Positions 14,435-22,530 of a stretch of DNA of 38,930 bases are shown one piece after another. The stretch is from Clostridia bacterium (GTDB lineage: Bacteria; Bacillota; Clostridia; Peptostreptococcales; Acidaminobacteraceae). The position numbers and the translations under genes were made by a program. Location: positions 1 through 38,930 of the forward strand of contig JAFGVN010000046.1 in the NCBI GenBank assembly GCA_016937975.1, written 5' to 3'. Positions within the stretch are counted from its first letter, which is position 1. Every line of letters begins with the position of its first letter. Under the pieces are notes generated by a model. That model searched no databases. It was given only the letters and a program-made list of their open reading frames with translations, and had not been told where the DNA came from.

Positions 14435-15202
14435 GTGGATGTGTTTACTAAGTTGGCGAAGTATCCGGTTTTTACAATCGATGATGTAAAAAAGCTTGTA
14501 GGTAGTGAAAAGACAGCTTATTCTAAGTTGGGCCGTTTAATGAAAAAGAATCTGGTCAAAAAGATAAGAAAGAATATATACTCTGTGGTCAACCCGGCAA
14601 CAGGGCAAATTGTGGCAACTCGTTATCAGATTGCTTGCGCCATAAATGAGACGGCATATATTTCTCATCATAGCGCATTTGAATACTATGGGCTAGCGAA
14701 TCAAGTATTCTATGAAGTGTATGTTTCATCTGAATCAAAGTTCAATCATTTTGAATATGATTATGTCACTTATAAATATATTGCATCAAAGATGAGTGAG
14801 GGTGTTTTTGAAGCAAAGAACACCACTGGGTTGAGAATAACAGATATGGAAAGGACCGTTGTTGACAGCGTAAAGGATTTCAATAAAATAGGTGGGTTAG
14901 AAGAACTGTTAAACTGTCTGGAAGGAATCCAATATTTAGATGAGTATAAACTGAAGCAATACCTTGATATATATAATACTCAAGCTCTTTATCAACGGGT
15001 AGGATTTCTCCTTAATCATTATCGAGAAAAGATGCAGTTATCGAAGGATTTCATAGAATATTGTAAAGGTAAAATAGGAAAAAGTAGGTTGTACCTTGTG
15101 AGCCAGGCAAAGAAGGACAACTTCTATGACAGTGAATGGGAACTGATGGTACCCAGAGGGCTATTCGAAATAACCGATCAAGGAGGTGACATACTTGTCT
15201 AA
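14435..15202 (+). CDS. abiEi: AbiEi-type antitoxin/transcriptional regulator (type IV TA)
   Basis: An antitoxin of the AbiE type IV system, which counteracts the AbiEii nucleotidyltransferase and represses the operon. The N-terminal winged helix-turn-helix spans roughly the first 65 residues (FTIDDVKKLVGSEKTAYSKL, KKIRKNIYSV). The AbiEi core follows with ETAYISHHSAFEYYGLANQV and a DMERTVVDSVKDF segment typical of the family. GTG at 14435 is chosen because AAGGGGTG (14421-14428) lies 6 bases upstream; an ATG at 14393 in frame would add 14 mostly basic residues but lacks a ribosome site. It overlaps abiEii by 8 bases, so the two are translationally coupled. Confidence 0.85.
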   Translation: MDVFTKLAKYPVFTIDDVKKLVGSEKTAYSKLGRLMKKNLVKKIRKNIYSVVNPATGQIVATRYQIACAINETAYISHHSAFEYYGLANQVFYEVYVSSESKFNHFEYDYVTYKYIASKMSEGVFEAKNTTGLRITDMERTVVDSVKDFNKIGGLEELLNCLEGIQYLDEYKLKQYLDIYNTQALYQRVGFLLNHYREKMQLSKDFIEYCKGKIGKSRLYLVSQAKKDNFYDSEWELMVPRGLFEITDQGGDILV

Positions 15203-16100
15203 CTATGACATTATATATTTAGGCAAAAAAGCTGAAAAGCTTGGGTTTGTAAGGGATACATTAGAGAAGGTGACGAGGTTAGCAGATATTCTAGAGTATC
15301 TAAATACAAATCCAGTTCTAAAAAATCGACTTGCATTAAAAGGTGGGACGGCCATTAATCTAACGATTTTCAACTTGCCACGTCTTTCTGTAGATATAGA
15401 TTTAGATTATTTAATTACTAACAGTAGAGAAAAAATGCTGGAAGACAGAGAGATCATTAATAGCACTATTGATCGCTATATGGTGTCCCAGGGATATTCA
15501 AAAAATCCCAAGACCAAGAATCCTCATAGTTTAGACTCTTGGGTTTATGATTACTTGGGAGCAGGCGGGAATAAGGACAATATCAAAATTGAAGTAAACT
15601 ACTCCTTAAGGTCACACATTTTTAATGCAGAAGAAAAGCTGATTATAACTGAACATTTTTCTAGTGAGTATAAGGTAAAGTCTTTAGTTTCTCTTGAGAT
15701 ATATGGAAGTAAGATAAATGCGTTGTTAAATAGAACTGCAGCTAGGGATTTATACGATGTAAGAAACATGATTCACTATGGTCTCTTTGATGGATCAGAA
15801 AAACAAATGTTGAGAAAATGTGTTGTATTCTATGCAGCCATATCAGCGAGAGATAAAAACAGCATAAACAAGTCTTTTGATACCATAGGTATTGATTTGA
15901 TTACAAAGAGAAAAATTAAGACAGATCTCTATCCTGTTATAAAAACAAATGATGATTTTGAATTAGAGTCGGCTAAGAAACTTGTTAAAGAGTATATTTC
16001 TAGTTTGATGGTTTTAACAAAGGAGGAGAAGGAATTTCTAGATAAGTTTGAAAGTGGAGAATACATTCCTGAGCTACTTTTGAAAATGAAAGGATTCTAG
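15195..16100 (+). CDS. abiEii: AbiEii-type nucleotidyltransferase toxin (type IV TA)
   Basis: A 301-residue toxin of the AbiEii/MenT group, which transfers nucleotides, in studied members to tRNA acceptor ends, and causes reversible growth arrest or abortive infection. Motif 1 LKGGTAINL (residues 48-56), motif 2 LSVDIDLDY with D67/D69/D71, then IKIEVNYSL and ARDLYDVRNMIHYG are all present, so it should be active. The start is TTG at 15195, 8 bases after GGAGG at 15182-15186; the GTG at 15186 overlaps the ribosome site itself. It overlaps the antitoxin stop by 8 bases. Confidence 0.87.
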   Translation: MSNYDIIYLGKKAEKLGFVRDTLEKVTRLADILEYLNTNPVLKNRLALKGGTAINLTIFNLPRLSVDIDLDYLITNSREKMLEDREIINSTIDRYMVSQGYSKNPKTKNPHSLDSWVYDYLGAGGNKDNIKIEVNYSLRSHIFNAEEKLIITEHFSSEYKVKSLVSLEIYGSKINALLNRTAARDLYDVRNMIHYGLFDGSEKQMLRKCVVFYAAISARDKNSINKSFDTIGIDLITKRKIKTDLYPVIKTNDDFELESAKKLVKEYISSLMVLTKEEKEFLDKFESGEYIPELLLKMKGF

Positions 16101-16316
16101 ATCGAATCAGAAATCATCCAATGGCATTATGGAAAACTAGATAATGCGAATGAAGAATTCAGACCAGTCGGCCTAGGAGAATATCCAGGAGCATGTCCAA
16201 ATATCCAGGACAAATATCCAGTACCTGGCAGCAATGTCAGTTTGCTATCTTGCACTAGGTGGTAGAAGGTGTTGGAATAGTGGTAGGAGATGACAGATGT
16301 ATAGTAGGAGGCTTTA
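16101..16316. other. Gene-poor stretch between abiEii and an AlbA_2 relic
   Basis: No supported gene. ATATCCAGGA occurs at 16181-16190 and 16201-16210 with a partial third copy at 16214-16220, a short local duplication. A forward frame in phase with the abiEii stop stays open to about 16260 without any recognisable domain. Confidence 0.4.
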
Positions 16317-16778
16317 ATATTCAGGGAAGATTTGCATACAGAGTTAAAACGAGAAGTCCCTGAAGATATTAAGAAAGAAATTATTGCATTTGCCAACTCA
16401 TATGGTGGTAACATTTATATAGGCATTGAAGATAATGGAAAAGCTTTTGGAATAGATACTCTTGATTCAGAGTTAACGAAAGTAACCAATATGGTAAGAG
16501 ATTCGATAAGCCCTGATATCACTATGTTTGTAGAATATAAAGTAGAAAAGGTGGATGATTCAGATATACTTAAAATTTCTGTTCAATCAGGCAATAAGAA
16601 ACCTTATTAGATAAAGAAAGAAGGTTTAAAACCTAATGGTGTCTATGTAAGACATGGCACTTCTGCAGTTCCAGCTTCTGAAGATAATATTAAAAAGATG
16701 ATTATGGAGACAGATGGAGAATCTTATGAAAAAATGAGATCTATCAATCAAGAATTAACCTTTGATGGTGATTCATGA
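16317..16778 (+). pseudogene. AlbA_2/Schlafen-type ATP-binding regulator fragment
   Basis: The frame gives REDLHTELKREVPEDIKKEI, IAFANSYGGNIYIGIEDNGK and MVRDSISPDI, the N-terminal AlbA_2 (divergent AAA-4) domain of Schlafen-type regulators. No start codon remains, an in-frame TAG replaces a codon at 16608-16610 (after KKPY), and the homology resumes as GVYVRHGTSAVPAS and MRSINQELTF before it stops at 16778. The downstream domains are absent. It collides tail to tail with a truncated reverse gene, so it is a remnant. Confidence 0.8.
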
Positions 16779-17046
16779 CTGGACAGACACAGGCATCAAA
16801 GGCATAAGTCAAATGAATTCTATCATCTTCTAGAGACATATGATGTTCATGAAAAACATGCTTTCTCATATAATCTTCTAAGGCTTGAAAATCCTTGCCT
16901 TCATAAGGTGTGACTTCTAGTTTTTTTTCAATTTCATCGATCATACCGCTAGAGGTGGCACAATTGTAACCGCATTTTTTTAAGGCCGTTGGTTCACCTT
17001 GAAAATCTATCATTTCCTTTACCCAATTTTTAATAAACTGCTCCAT
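16744..17046 (-). CDS. Cysteine-containing small protein, C-terminally truncated
   Basis: 100 residues as read: an acidic helical protein with KCGYNCATSS near residue 24, HVFHEHHMSL near 68 and CVCPVM near 86. It resembles uncharacterised clostridial proteins (DUF6144-like) that continue well past this point with more Cys residues. The last nine residues (NHHQRLILD) are encoded by the antisense of the AlbA_2 relic, so the true C-terminus has been replaced. AGGAGGTAATGC precedes the ATG, so it may still be expressed. An inverted repeat GACAA/TTGTC (17084-17097) lies upstream and could be an operator. Confidence 0.6.
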   Translation of the reverse strand: MEQFIKNWVKEMIDFQGEPTALKKCGYNCATSSGMIDEIEKKLEVTPYEGKDFQALEDYMRKHVFHEHHMSLEDDRIHLTYAFDACVCPVMNHHQRLILD

Positions 17047-17140
17047 AGCATTACCTCCTAAAGTTATTATAGCCTATAAATTACGACAACAGTTTGTCAT
17101 ATATAGACTTGAAAAATCATTGGATTAAACTTAAGAATTT

Positions 17141-17644
17141 TTAGTCGTATCGATGGATATTAAAGTAGGCATTAATTTGATTTTCATGGTTTTCTGAGAT
17201 CTTCTGTGTCACAAATAGCCTGCGATATTTGCCAACACGAACTTCCAATTGCAAATGGTTTTGATGATGTTTGGATTCTATCCACATGGCTTTAAGGATG
17301 TTCTTCTTAAAGATAACACCTTGAGCGCAAATGATGCCATTTTCAAACAAGGAAAAATCATTGAGGTAAAGTAGGAATCTTTCCAAGACAAATAGGCCTA
17401 TTAAAAGCACCAATGAGGTGGTTTTAATAAAATGAGCATACCGCATTAAAATTAAAAGAACAAATAGCACCAAACCAAATAAAATCATGAAGCTGATGTG
17501 AAGTTTAGATCTGCCTTTTTCTTTTAAAAGTCTTTTTCCCAGTTGGGCTTGATAAGCAAAGAATTTTAACACAATGAAACTCTGTATGATGGTCGCCAGA
17601 TAAAAAGCAAATAAAAGAACTTTGGGATTAAAAATATATCGCAT
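17141..17644 (-). CDS. Membrane protein with cytosolic beta-rich tail
   Basis: 167 residues. Three hydrophobic segments (about 8-28, 48-67 and 72-92) precede a soluble C-terminal half with a KKNILKAMWIESKHH segment, similar in layout to DUF5673/PH-like membrane proteins. Function unknown. Its ATG shares one base with the stop of the upstream gene (TAATG at 17646-17642), so it is translationally coupled and the last gene of a five-gene reverse operon. Confidence 0.7.
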   Translation of the reverse strand: MRYIFNPKVLLFAFYLATIIQSFIVLKFFAYQAQLGKRLLKEKGRSKLHISFMILFGLVLFVLLILMRYAHFIKTTSLVLLIGLFVLERFLLYLNDFSLFENGIICAQGVIFKKNILKAMWIESKHHQNHLQLEVRVGKYRRLFVTQKISENHENQINAYFNIHRYD

Positions 17645-18219
17645 TACTCAACTACTTTCTCAAATAGGGTGGTCCAAGTGATTTGACCCGCTTCAGAAAC
17701 GTCAAAGGCGTATAAACCGCCACCTGTAATGTGACCGTCTTCAAAGGCGCCATAGACCCAGAATTCACTGACAAATTTTGCATCGTAAAAATACATGGTG
17801 CCACCTAGAACCGGTGGTGTTTCAATGCGTTCACTGTGCTGAAGCAAATCTTCCAAAATCAAATCAGGATCATCCAGTCCTGTACGATTGCTGATAAAAT
17901 CATAAATGAACATGTAATTACGTTGGAATTGATCTAACTGTTCTAAAAGAACATGGTTTTGTTCTTCCGCACCCTCAAGAACTTCATTGGTAGCTACTAA
18001 GGAGTTGTTGAGGACCTTGATTTGTTCTTCGTTCTCTATTATTTTTGTCTCCAAGGAGTTTATTTGAGATGAAAGTTCTGTCTGTGTTTCTTGATTGATC
18101 ATTTCCAGGCTTTCAATGGTGTTTTCTTTTTCCTTGATCTTGTTTTCAAAAACCACATAAGTAAAAATCAGTAAGAGTATTAAAAGTAGTATTGTACCAT
18201 GGTACCATTTGAATTTCAT
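17644..18219 (-). CDS. Membrane-anchored coiled-coil protein
   Basis: 191 residues: a single membrane segment at about 8-25, a long coiled coil from about 26 to 105 rich in Glu, Gln, Leu and Asn, then a beta-rich globular domain with PPVLGGTMYFYDAKFVSEFW and a Gly-Gly-Gly-Leu-Tyr motif. The likely topology is N-in with the coiled coil and the domain outside the membrane. No family recognised. It lies 18 bases after the YqeK-type gene. Confidence 0.7.
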   Translation of the reverse strand: MKFKWYHGTILLLILLLIFTYVVFENKIKEKENTIESLEMINQETQTELSSQINSLETKIIENEEQIKVLNNSLVATNEVLEGAEEQNHVLLEQLDQFQRNYMFIYDFISNRTGLDDPDLILEDLLQHSERIETPPVLGGTMYFYDAKFVSEFWVYGAFEDGHITGGGLYAFDVSEAGQITWTTLFEKVVE

Positions 18220-18237
18220 AAAACCTCCTTGAGGATT

Positions 18238-18819
18238 TTAATAGAATTTTCGTTTCAATATCAAATATGTCTTTAGGAAATCGGGATGAATGACTTTTAA
18301 CCACTGATTGTTAATGACATAATCCATGTAAATGTAAATGCCGTAATCAAGAGATGTTTCCAAAGCTCTGGAAACCGAATTAAAATAAGGTGGTATGCCT
18401 TCCTGATCCCACGCCAGCTTATCGGCAATAAAAAGTGCTTTATCCAGTGGATTGGCATCAGATTTTAAAGTGGTATGACAGCTGATGGCAGATAAGATAT
18501 CTTCCTCCTGGACATCAAACCTATTTTTTGCCATATGTTTTGAAATCTTTTGATGAGCAAGCACTGGCAATTCAATCTCTTCTTCAATGAGAGGGATCTT
18601 ATGGGATTCACAATAAGAGACTCTGTCTCTATTCTTAATGATACCACTGATATCATGTAACAAAGCAGCTTTTTTAAGTTTATCCTGATGAATATTGAAT
18701 TGAAAAGAGAATTCCTTCGAAAGTTCTATCACGTTTTGAGTATGAATCTTAATCTGACTTAAACCATGGTCGTCAAAAACACTAAAAACCTGTTTTTCTA
18801 AATAATCATATCCATTCAT
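18238..18819 (-). CDS. YqeK-type HD-domain hydrolase (probable Ap4A hydrolase)
   Basis: 193 residues with a complete HD metal site: H26 in KIHTQNVIELS, H55-D56 in AALLHDISGI, H89, H115 (ISCHTT) and D133 (LFIADKLAWDQ). The motif pattern and length match YqeK, which symmetrically cleaves diadenosine tetraphosphate to ADP in Gram-positive bacteria. It is not next to nadD, the usual partner, but to a HAD phosphatase gene (9 bases apart). Confidence 0.8.
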   Translation of the reverse strand: MNGYDYLEKQVFSVFDDHGLSQIKIHTQNVIELSKEFSFQFNIHQDKLKKAALLHDISGIIKNRDRVSYCESHKIPLIEEEIELPVLAHQKISKHMAKNRFDVQEEDILSAISCHTTLKSDANPLDKALFIADKLAWDQEGIPPYFNSVSRALETSLDYGIYIYMDYVINNQWLKVIHPDFLKTYLILKRKFY

Positions 18820-18828
18820 AAAGTTTCC

Positions 18829-19572
18829 TTATCTCTTGTTGAAAATTGCCATGAAGTGATCCACACAAGAAATCCCAGAGATCTTTTCTTCATCTCCCTG
18901 TTCATACTTTCCTGATTGCAGTAAAATACCTTGGCAGCCTGCATTTAATGCACCTAGCATATCTGTTTGATAATCGTCTCCTATAACCGTCACTTGTTCT
19001 TTTGTGGTTTTTAACAAGGCAATACCGGATTCAAAGTAACGGAATGAAGGTTTGCCAAAGACTTCGATATTTTGTCCTGAGACCTGTTCCAATAAAGTGA
19101 CAAATGCACCCGTATCCAGTTGTTTTTTATGATCTTTCAAGTAGTACAAGGATCTAGAAGCTGTAACAACTGGAATACCTGCTTCCATCCAATGAAAGAT
19201 TTTCTGCAGAATGTCATATCCCATATTTTCCTTTTCAAAATCCAGAAGCAAAATGATTTCTGGTGACTCATCTTCCAAAGGCACTTTAACTTGTTGTGTT
19301 TCCAAAAAGCTGCCCACGACATAGGCATTCTTGTAACCTTTGTTTTCAAGATAAGCATTCATAGCAACAATGGGATTCATGATTTGCTCTTGAGAAACAT
19401 AAATACCTACTACCTTCAAGCGTTCCATAATCTTTTCTGGAGATTTAATGGAGTTGGTCATAATGATAAAGTCAATTTGATGCTCTATCAAGTAATGCAT
19501 AAATAAAACACTGTCCAAATTAGGTTGGGTGCCATTTAAGAGGGTGCCGTCCAAATCAATAATATATTTCAT
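18829..19572 (-). CDS. HAD-superfamily (NagD-type) phosphatase
   Basis: 247 residues. Motif I is IIDLDGTLL (D6, D8), motif II MTNS near residue 39, motif III FGKPS near 175 and motif IV VIGDDYQTDMLGALNAGC near 197-214. The cap is inserted between motifs II and III, as in the type IIA NagD/PldP subfamily, which dephosphorylates small sugar or nucleotide phosphates. Substrate unknown. It is cotranscribed between the M50-like gene (8 bases) and the YqeK-type gene (9 bases). Confidence 0.82.
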   Translation of the reverse strand: MKYIIDLDGTLLNGTQPNLDSVLFMHYLIEHQIDFIIMTNSIKSPEKIMERLKVVGIYVSQEQIMNPIVAMNAYLENKGYKNAYVVGSFLETQQVKVPLEDESPEIILLLDFEKENMGYDILQKIFHWMEAGIPVVTASRSLYYLKDHKKQLDTGAFVTLLEQVSGQNIEVFGKPSFRYFESGIALLKTTKEQVTVIGDDYQTDMLGALNAGCQGILLQSGKYEQGDEEKISGISCVDHFMAIFNKR

Positions 19573-19580
19573 AAGACTCC

Positions 19581-20060
19581 TTAAGATGCTTTTTTTTCAC
19601 TTTTAACATGGGCTTGATGAAATTGAATCAGTTCTTTTATTTGAAGCCCATCCAGTTTCGTTGAACCTAGAGCGAGTGGCAAAAGTGCTATGATCCCAAC
19701 AAGCCAAGAAAGGTCAACAAAATGATTCAGTAAAAGTATCAGCCACTGATCCTTGGGAAGTATTTTCATCACTATTAAAGCAATGACAATACTCAGGATG
19801 TTTAAACCAGAGCCACACAACAAAATGATGATTTTTTTTATGGGTTTGTAGTTTGGAATGGACAAATATGAAAAACTACCGCCCATAAAGATAAAGGTTT
19901 TAAGTTTTAATTTTTTTAGGGTTAGAAATACCTGACCTTGGCCAATGCTGATTTCTGAAATAGCACCACCAAACAACTTCACACCTAGCCCATGACCCAT
20001 TTGATGGATGAAAAGTGCCAGAGGTATAAGGATTAAAAAATCTATTAAATATAAAATCAT
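19581..20060 (-). CDS. Site-2-protease-like membrane protein with altered active site
   Basis: 159 residues, four hydrophobic segments. The first contains HQMGHGLG (H19, H23), the M50 zinc motif HExxH with Glu replaced by Gln20; the last loop has KLDGLQ (D137), equivalent to the M50 third-ligand motif. M50 proteases cleave membrane substrates; loss of the general base suggests a non-catalytic member, or a sequence error. It is the first gene of the reverse operon. An intact M50 gene with HELGH lies at 26416-27171. Confidence 0.7.
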   Translation of the reverse strand: MILYLIDFLILIPLALFIHQMGHGLGVKLFGGAISEISIGQGQVFLTLKKLKLKTFIFMGGSFSYLSIPNYKPIKKIIILLCGSGLNILSIVIALIVMKILPKDQWLILLLNHFVDLSWLVGIIALLPLALGSTKLDGLQIKELIQFHQAHVKSEKKAS

Positions 20061-20263
20061 GAAAACTCCCTAGGATATCAAATCTTTGTTATTTTTTTAT
20101 CTATCTTAATTGTAAGTGAAAGAAATTTAAACGTCTACAGATGGACCTGTGATTTATGGAAAGTTCATTAAATTTTAATCTTTTGTGTTAGAAAACATAA
20201 CAGATAGAGATTGAAACCTGTTTTTGGGTATAAGTGATTTGAGGTGATCAAGAAAGGAGCATT

Positions 20264-20710
20264 ATGAAAAAATTCGTATTAATTTTGGGATTGGTTCTTA
20301 TATTGTCAGGGTGTGAGAGTGATAAGACACCGACAACTGTAGAAGATTTTTTGGATTATGCCAATGCAATGGAAATGAAAACCGTAGATGCCACAGGTCA
20401 ATTTCCTGAAGGGGCAGTGGAAAGTGTAACCATAGCCTATAATGACAAGTTTCAAGTAGAATTTTATATTGTACCTACTGAAGAACAGGCAAAGGATGCC
20501 TTTGATCAAAATGTCACTGCTTTTGAAAATGCCTTTACAGGTTCTTCGTCCCATGTCAGTACTGAACTGGGCAACAACGGTTCCTATGCGGCGACGGATG
20601 ACAATTACTATTATCTCGTCTCAAGAATTGACAATACCTTTTTCTATGTCGTTGCAGAAAAGGCTTACAAAGATGAAATCAAGGATTATCTAGAGCATTT
20701 CGATTATTAA
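20264..20710 (+). CDS. Small lipoprotein
   Basis: 148 residues with a lipoprotein signal (KKFVLILGLVLILSGC, Cys17) and an acidic soluble domain, anchored to the outer face of the membrane. The mature part alternates helices and strands (SVTIAYNDKFQVEFYIV; YYYLVSRIDNTFFYVVAEKA); I cannot assign a family. AGAAAGGAGC lies before the ATG. It is divergent from the five-gene reverse operon; the shared 203-bp gap 20061-20263 must hold both promoters, but none stands out. Confidence 0.75.
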   Translation: MKKFVLILGLVLILSGCESDKTPTTVEDFLDYANAMEMKTVDATGQFPEGAVESVTIAYNDKFQVEFYIVPTEEQAKDAFDQNVTAFENAFTGSSSHVSTELGNNGSYAATDDNYYYLVSRIDNTFFYVVAEKAYKDEIKDYLEHFDY

Positions 20711-20799
20711 GGAAAAAATTCAAATATAACTTATGTGAAATTGTTTATTTTCAATTCTTTTAGTAGTGTTGAACTATAGGAAAATTGAAAGGAGATTAT

Positions 20800-21750
20800 A
20801 TGGAACATAAGTTATTGTCTGTAAAAATTGATTATGTTTTTAAAAAATTGTTTGGTACACCTGGATCAGAAGGAATTTTAAAACCTTTTCTTTCTGCAGT
20901 GCTGAATCGTGAAGTTACAGATTTGGAAATTCTAACAAATGTTATATTATTACCAGAACACATTTATGAGAAGTTATCCATCATAGATTTATCAGCAGTC
21001 TTTGAAAATGGTATAAAACTTCACGTTGAAATACAAGTGAATAATTTGTACAATTACAGTAAGAGAAGTTTTTTCTATTATGCAAAGCTATACACAGAAG
21101 GATTAAAAAGAGGTGAAGATTATAATCAGCTCAAAAAAGTCATTCAAGTTAACATTTTAGATTTTGATTTCATTAATCATGAAGCATTTCATTCTATTTA
21201 TACCTTGAAGAATCAAAAAAATATCAATGATGTGTACAAGGATGTCGTAGAAATACATTACCTGGAATTGAGAAAATTGGAAAAGCTATTGGGAGATGAT
21301 ATCTTGGATAATCAAAAATTAAAGCAGTGGTTAAAATTTATTGCTGCTGAAAGTGATGAAGAAATAGAGCAACTGTCAAGAGAGAATGAAGACATTAAAG
21401 TAGCTGTGGAAAAGCTAAAGGAAATAAGCGCTGATGATGCAGTTAGAGCAGAAGCTGAAGTAAGAAAAAAAGCGATTTTAGATTATATAAGTCAATTGTC
21501 TGGTGCTAGAAGAGAAGGTCGAGAAGAAGGTCGAGAAGAAGGTCGAGAAGAAGGTCGAGAAGAAGGTCAAATCGATGGTTTAAGAAGCTCTAATAAGAGA
21601 TTATTGGAAGCGCTGTATGCCAAAGAGGATCTCCAGGATGTTATGAATCAAGTCGCCACGATTAATGATGTAGTTTTATTAGAAAGGGTTCAAGAAAAAA
21701 TCTTAAAAGGAAATTTTCAAGAACTTAAAGAATATATAAGGATCTTATGA
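20800..21750 (+). CDS. Rpn-family recombination-promoting nuclease (PD-(D/E)XK)
   Basis: 316 residues from the ATG at 20800, which has AAAGGAGA just upstream; the longer frame from 20785 is not needed. The start KIDYVFKKLFGTPGSEGILK and the DLSAVFENGIKLHVEIQV motif (Asp, then Glu-x-Gln) define the Rpn/YhgA-like PD-(D/E)XK fold, active on DNA in E. coli RpnA. The C-terminal third is a charged coiled coil with a perfect tandem repeat Arg-Glu-Glu-Gly (21514-21568). Rpn tails are known to vary rapidly and may act as a specificity or autoinhibitory region. It stands alone between two unrelated genes. Confidence 0.88.
   Translation: MEHKLLSVKIDYVFKKLFGTPGSEGILKPFLSAVLNREVTDLEILTNVILLPEHIYEKLSIIDLSAVFENGIKLHVEIQVNNLYNYSKRSFFYYAKLYTEGLKRGEDYNQLKKVIQVNILDFDFINHEAFHSIYTLKNQKNINDVYKDVVEIHYLELRKLEKLLGDDILDNQKLKQWLKFIAAESDEEIEQLSRENEDIKVAVEKLKEISADDAVRAEAEVRKKAILDYISQLSGARREGREEGREEGREEGREEGQIDGLRSSNKRLLEALYAKEDLQDVMNQVATINDVVLLERVQEKILKGNFQELKEYIRIL
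21514..21568 (+). repeat. 12-bp in-frame tandem repeat in the Rpn gene
   Basis: GAAGGTCGAGAA occurs four times without change plus a partial fifth unit. The unit is a multiple of three, so copy-number change alters protein length by four residues but never the frame. Confidence 0.9.
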
Positions 21751-21822
21751 AATAATATCCTGAATCGTGAAAAATTAAACCAGCATATAAAAGCTGAAAG
21801 AGATAAGCAAATTGTGAATGAC

Positions 21823-21855
21823 AACTGTCTACGTAATGTGGACAGTTTTTGTTTT
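21823..21855 (+). terminator. Terminator after the Rpn gene
   Basis: AACTGTC (21823-21829) pairs with GACAGTT (21841-21847) around an 11-base loop and is followed by TTTTTGTTTT. Confidence 0.75.
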
Positions 21856-21910
21856 GAATGAATATTCTGAAAATATTACAAATGTTTAATTGGATTTCAT
21901 AATAAGCACA

Positions 21911-21946
21911 TGATACTATATCAATAAGATATATATCAAAATGATA
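21911..21946. promoter_or_regulatory. Candidate PadR operator
   Basis: Two small inverted repeats lie just before the padR ribosome site: TGATA-CTA-TATCA (21911-21923) and TATCA-AAA-TGATA (21934-21946), the same half-sites in opposite order. PadR proteins usually bind such AT-rich repeats and repress their own operon. Confidence 0.5.
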
Positions 21947-21958
21947 CATGGAGGACAC

Positions 21959-22516
21959 ATGTTTACTACAAACGCATATGCATTACTCGGTTTATTAAGT
22001 TTAAAGCCTATGACAGGTTACGAAATGAAAAAATGGGTGGAACAGGCCTTAACCCATTTTTGGAAAACCTCATATGGTCAAATTTATCCAACCATGGCAA
22101 GACTAGAAAAGTACAAATTGGTGGAATCTAGAAATATTGAAAGTGCGTCAGGACCCAATCGCATTGAGTACGCCTTAACTGAACTTGGTCAAGACGCCTT
22201 GATTGAATGGTTGAGAGAAGATACAGAAGACTTTAACGACAAGGATGAAACCTTACTCAAGTTCTATTTCAGTGACTTGCTGTCAGAAGATGAAATGATT
22301 GCAAAACTTCAAAGATCCATTGATTTCAATGAAAGTATTTTGCAGGGTTATTCAGGGGATGTAGATCACATGGAAGAAGTGAAACTACCAACTAGGAAAC
22401 AGTTGAACCAATATTTATGCACCAAAAAAGGGGTTTATCTCAACGAGGCTAGAATCAAATGGGCAAAAGAATGTATCGAGGCTTTAAAATGGTTTAAAGA
22501 CTTAAAAACACCTTAA
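21959..22516 (+). CDS. PadR-family transcriptional regulator
   Basis: 185 residues from the ATG at 21959, with GGAGG at 21950-21954. An N-terminal winged helix (ALLGLLSLKPMTGYEMKKWV, then YGQIYPTMARLEKYKLVE, and a wing NRIEYALTELG) is followed by a C-terminal dimerisation coiled coil ending in CIEALKWFKDL. This is the two-domain PadR/Vir layout. Such repressors sense small molecules and often control the next gene; the gap to the following lipoprotein gene is 14 bases. Confidence 0.88.
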   Translation: MFTTNAYALLGLLSLKPMTGYEMKKWVEQALTHFWKTSYGQIYPTMARLEKYKLVESRNIESASGPNRIEYALTELGQDALIEWLREDTEDFNDKDETLLKFYFSDLLSEDEMIAKLQRSIDFNESILQGYSGDVDHMEEVKLPTRKQLNQYLCTKKGVYLNEARIKWAKECIEALKWFKDLKTP

Positions 22517-22530
22517 GAAAAGAGGTTGAA

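Noticed and set aside
16181-16220. Triple ATATCCAGGA-type repeat considered as CRISPR or regulator array
   Set aside because: Only two full copies with 10-base spacing and no spacer structure; a small local duplication.
18465-18656. Reverse open frame inside the YqeK-type gene
   Set aside because: Different frame of a gene whose metal-binding residues are all conserved; not separate.
21514-21568. Tandem repeat as an on/off phase-variation switch
   Set aside because: The unit is 12 bp, so gain or loss never shifts the frame.
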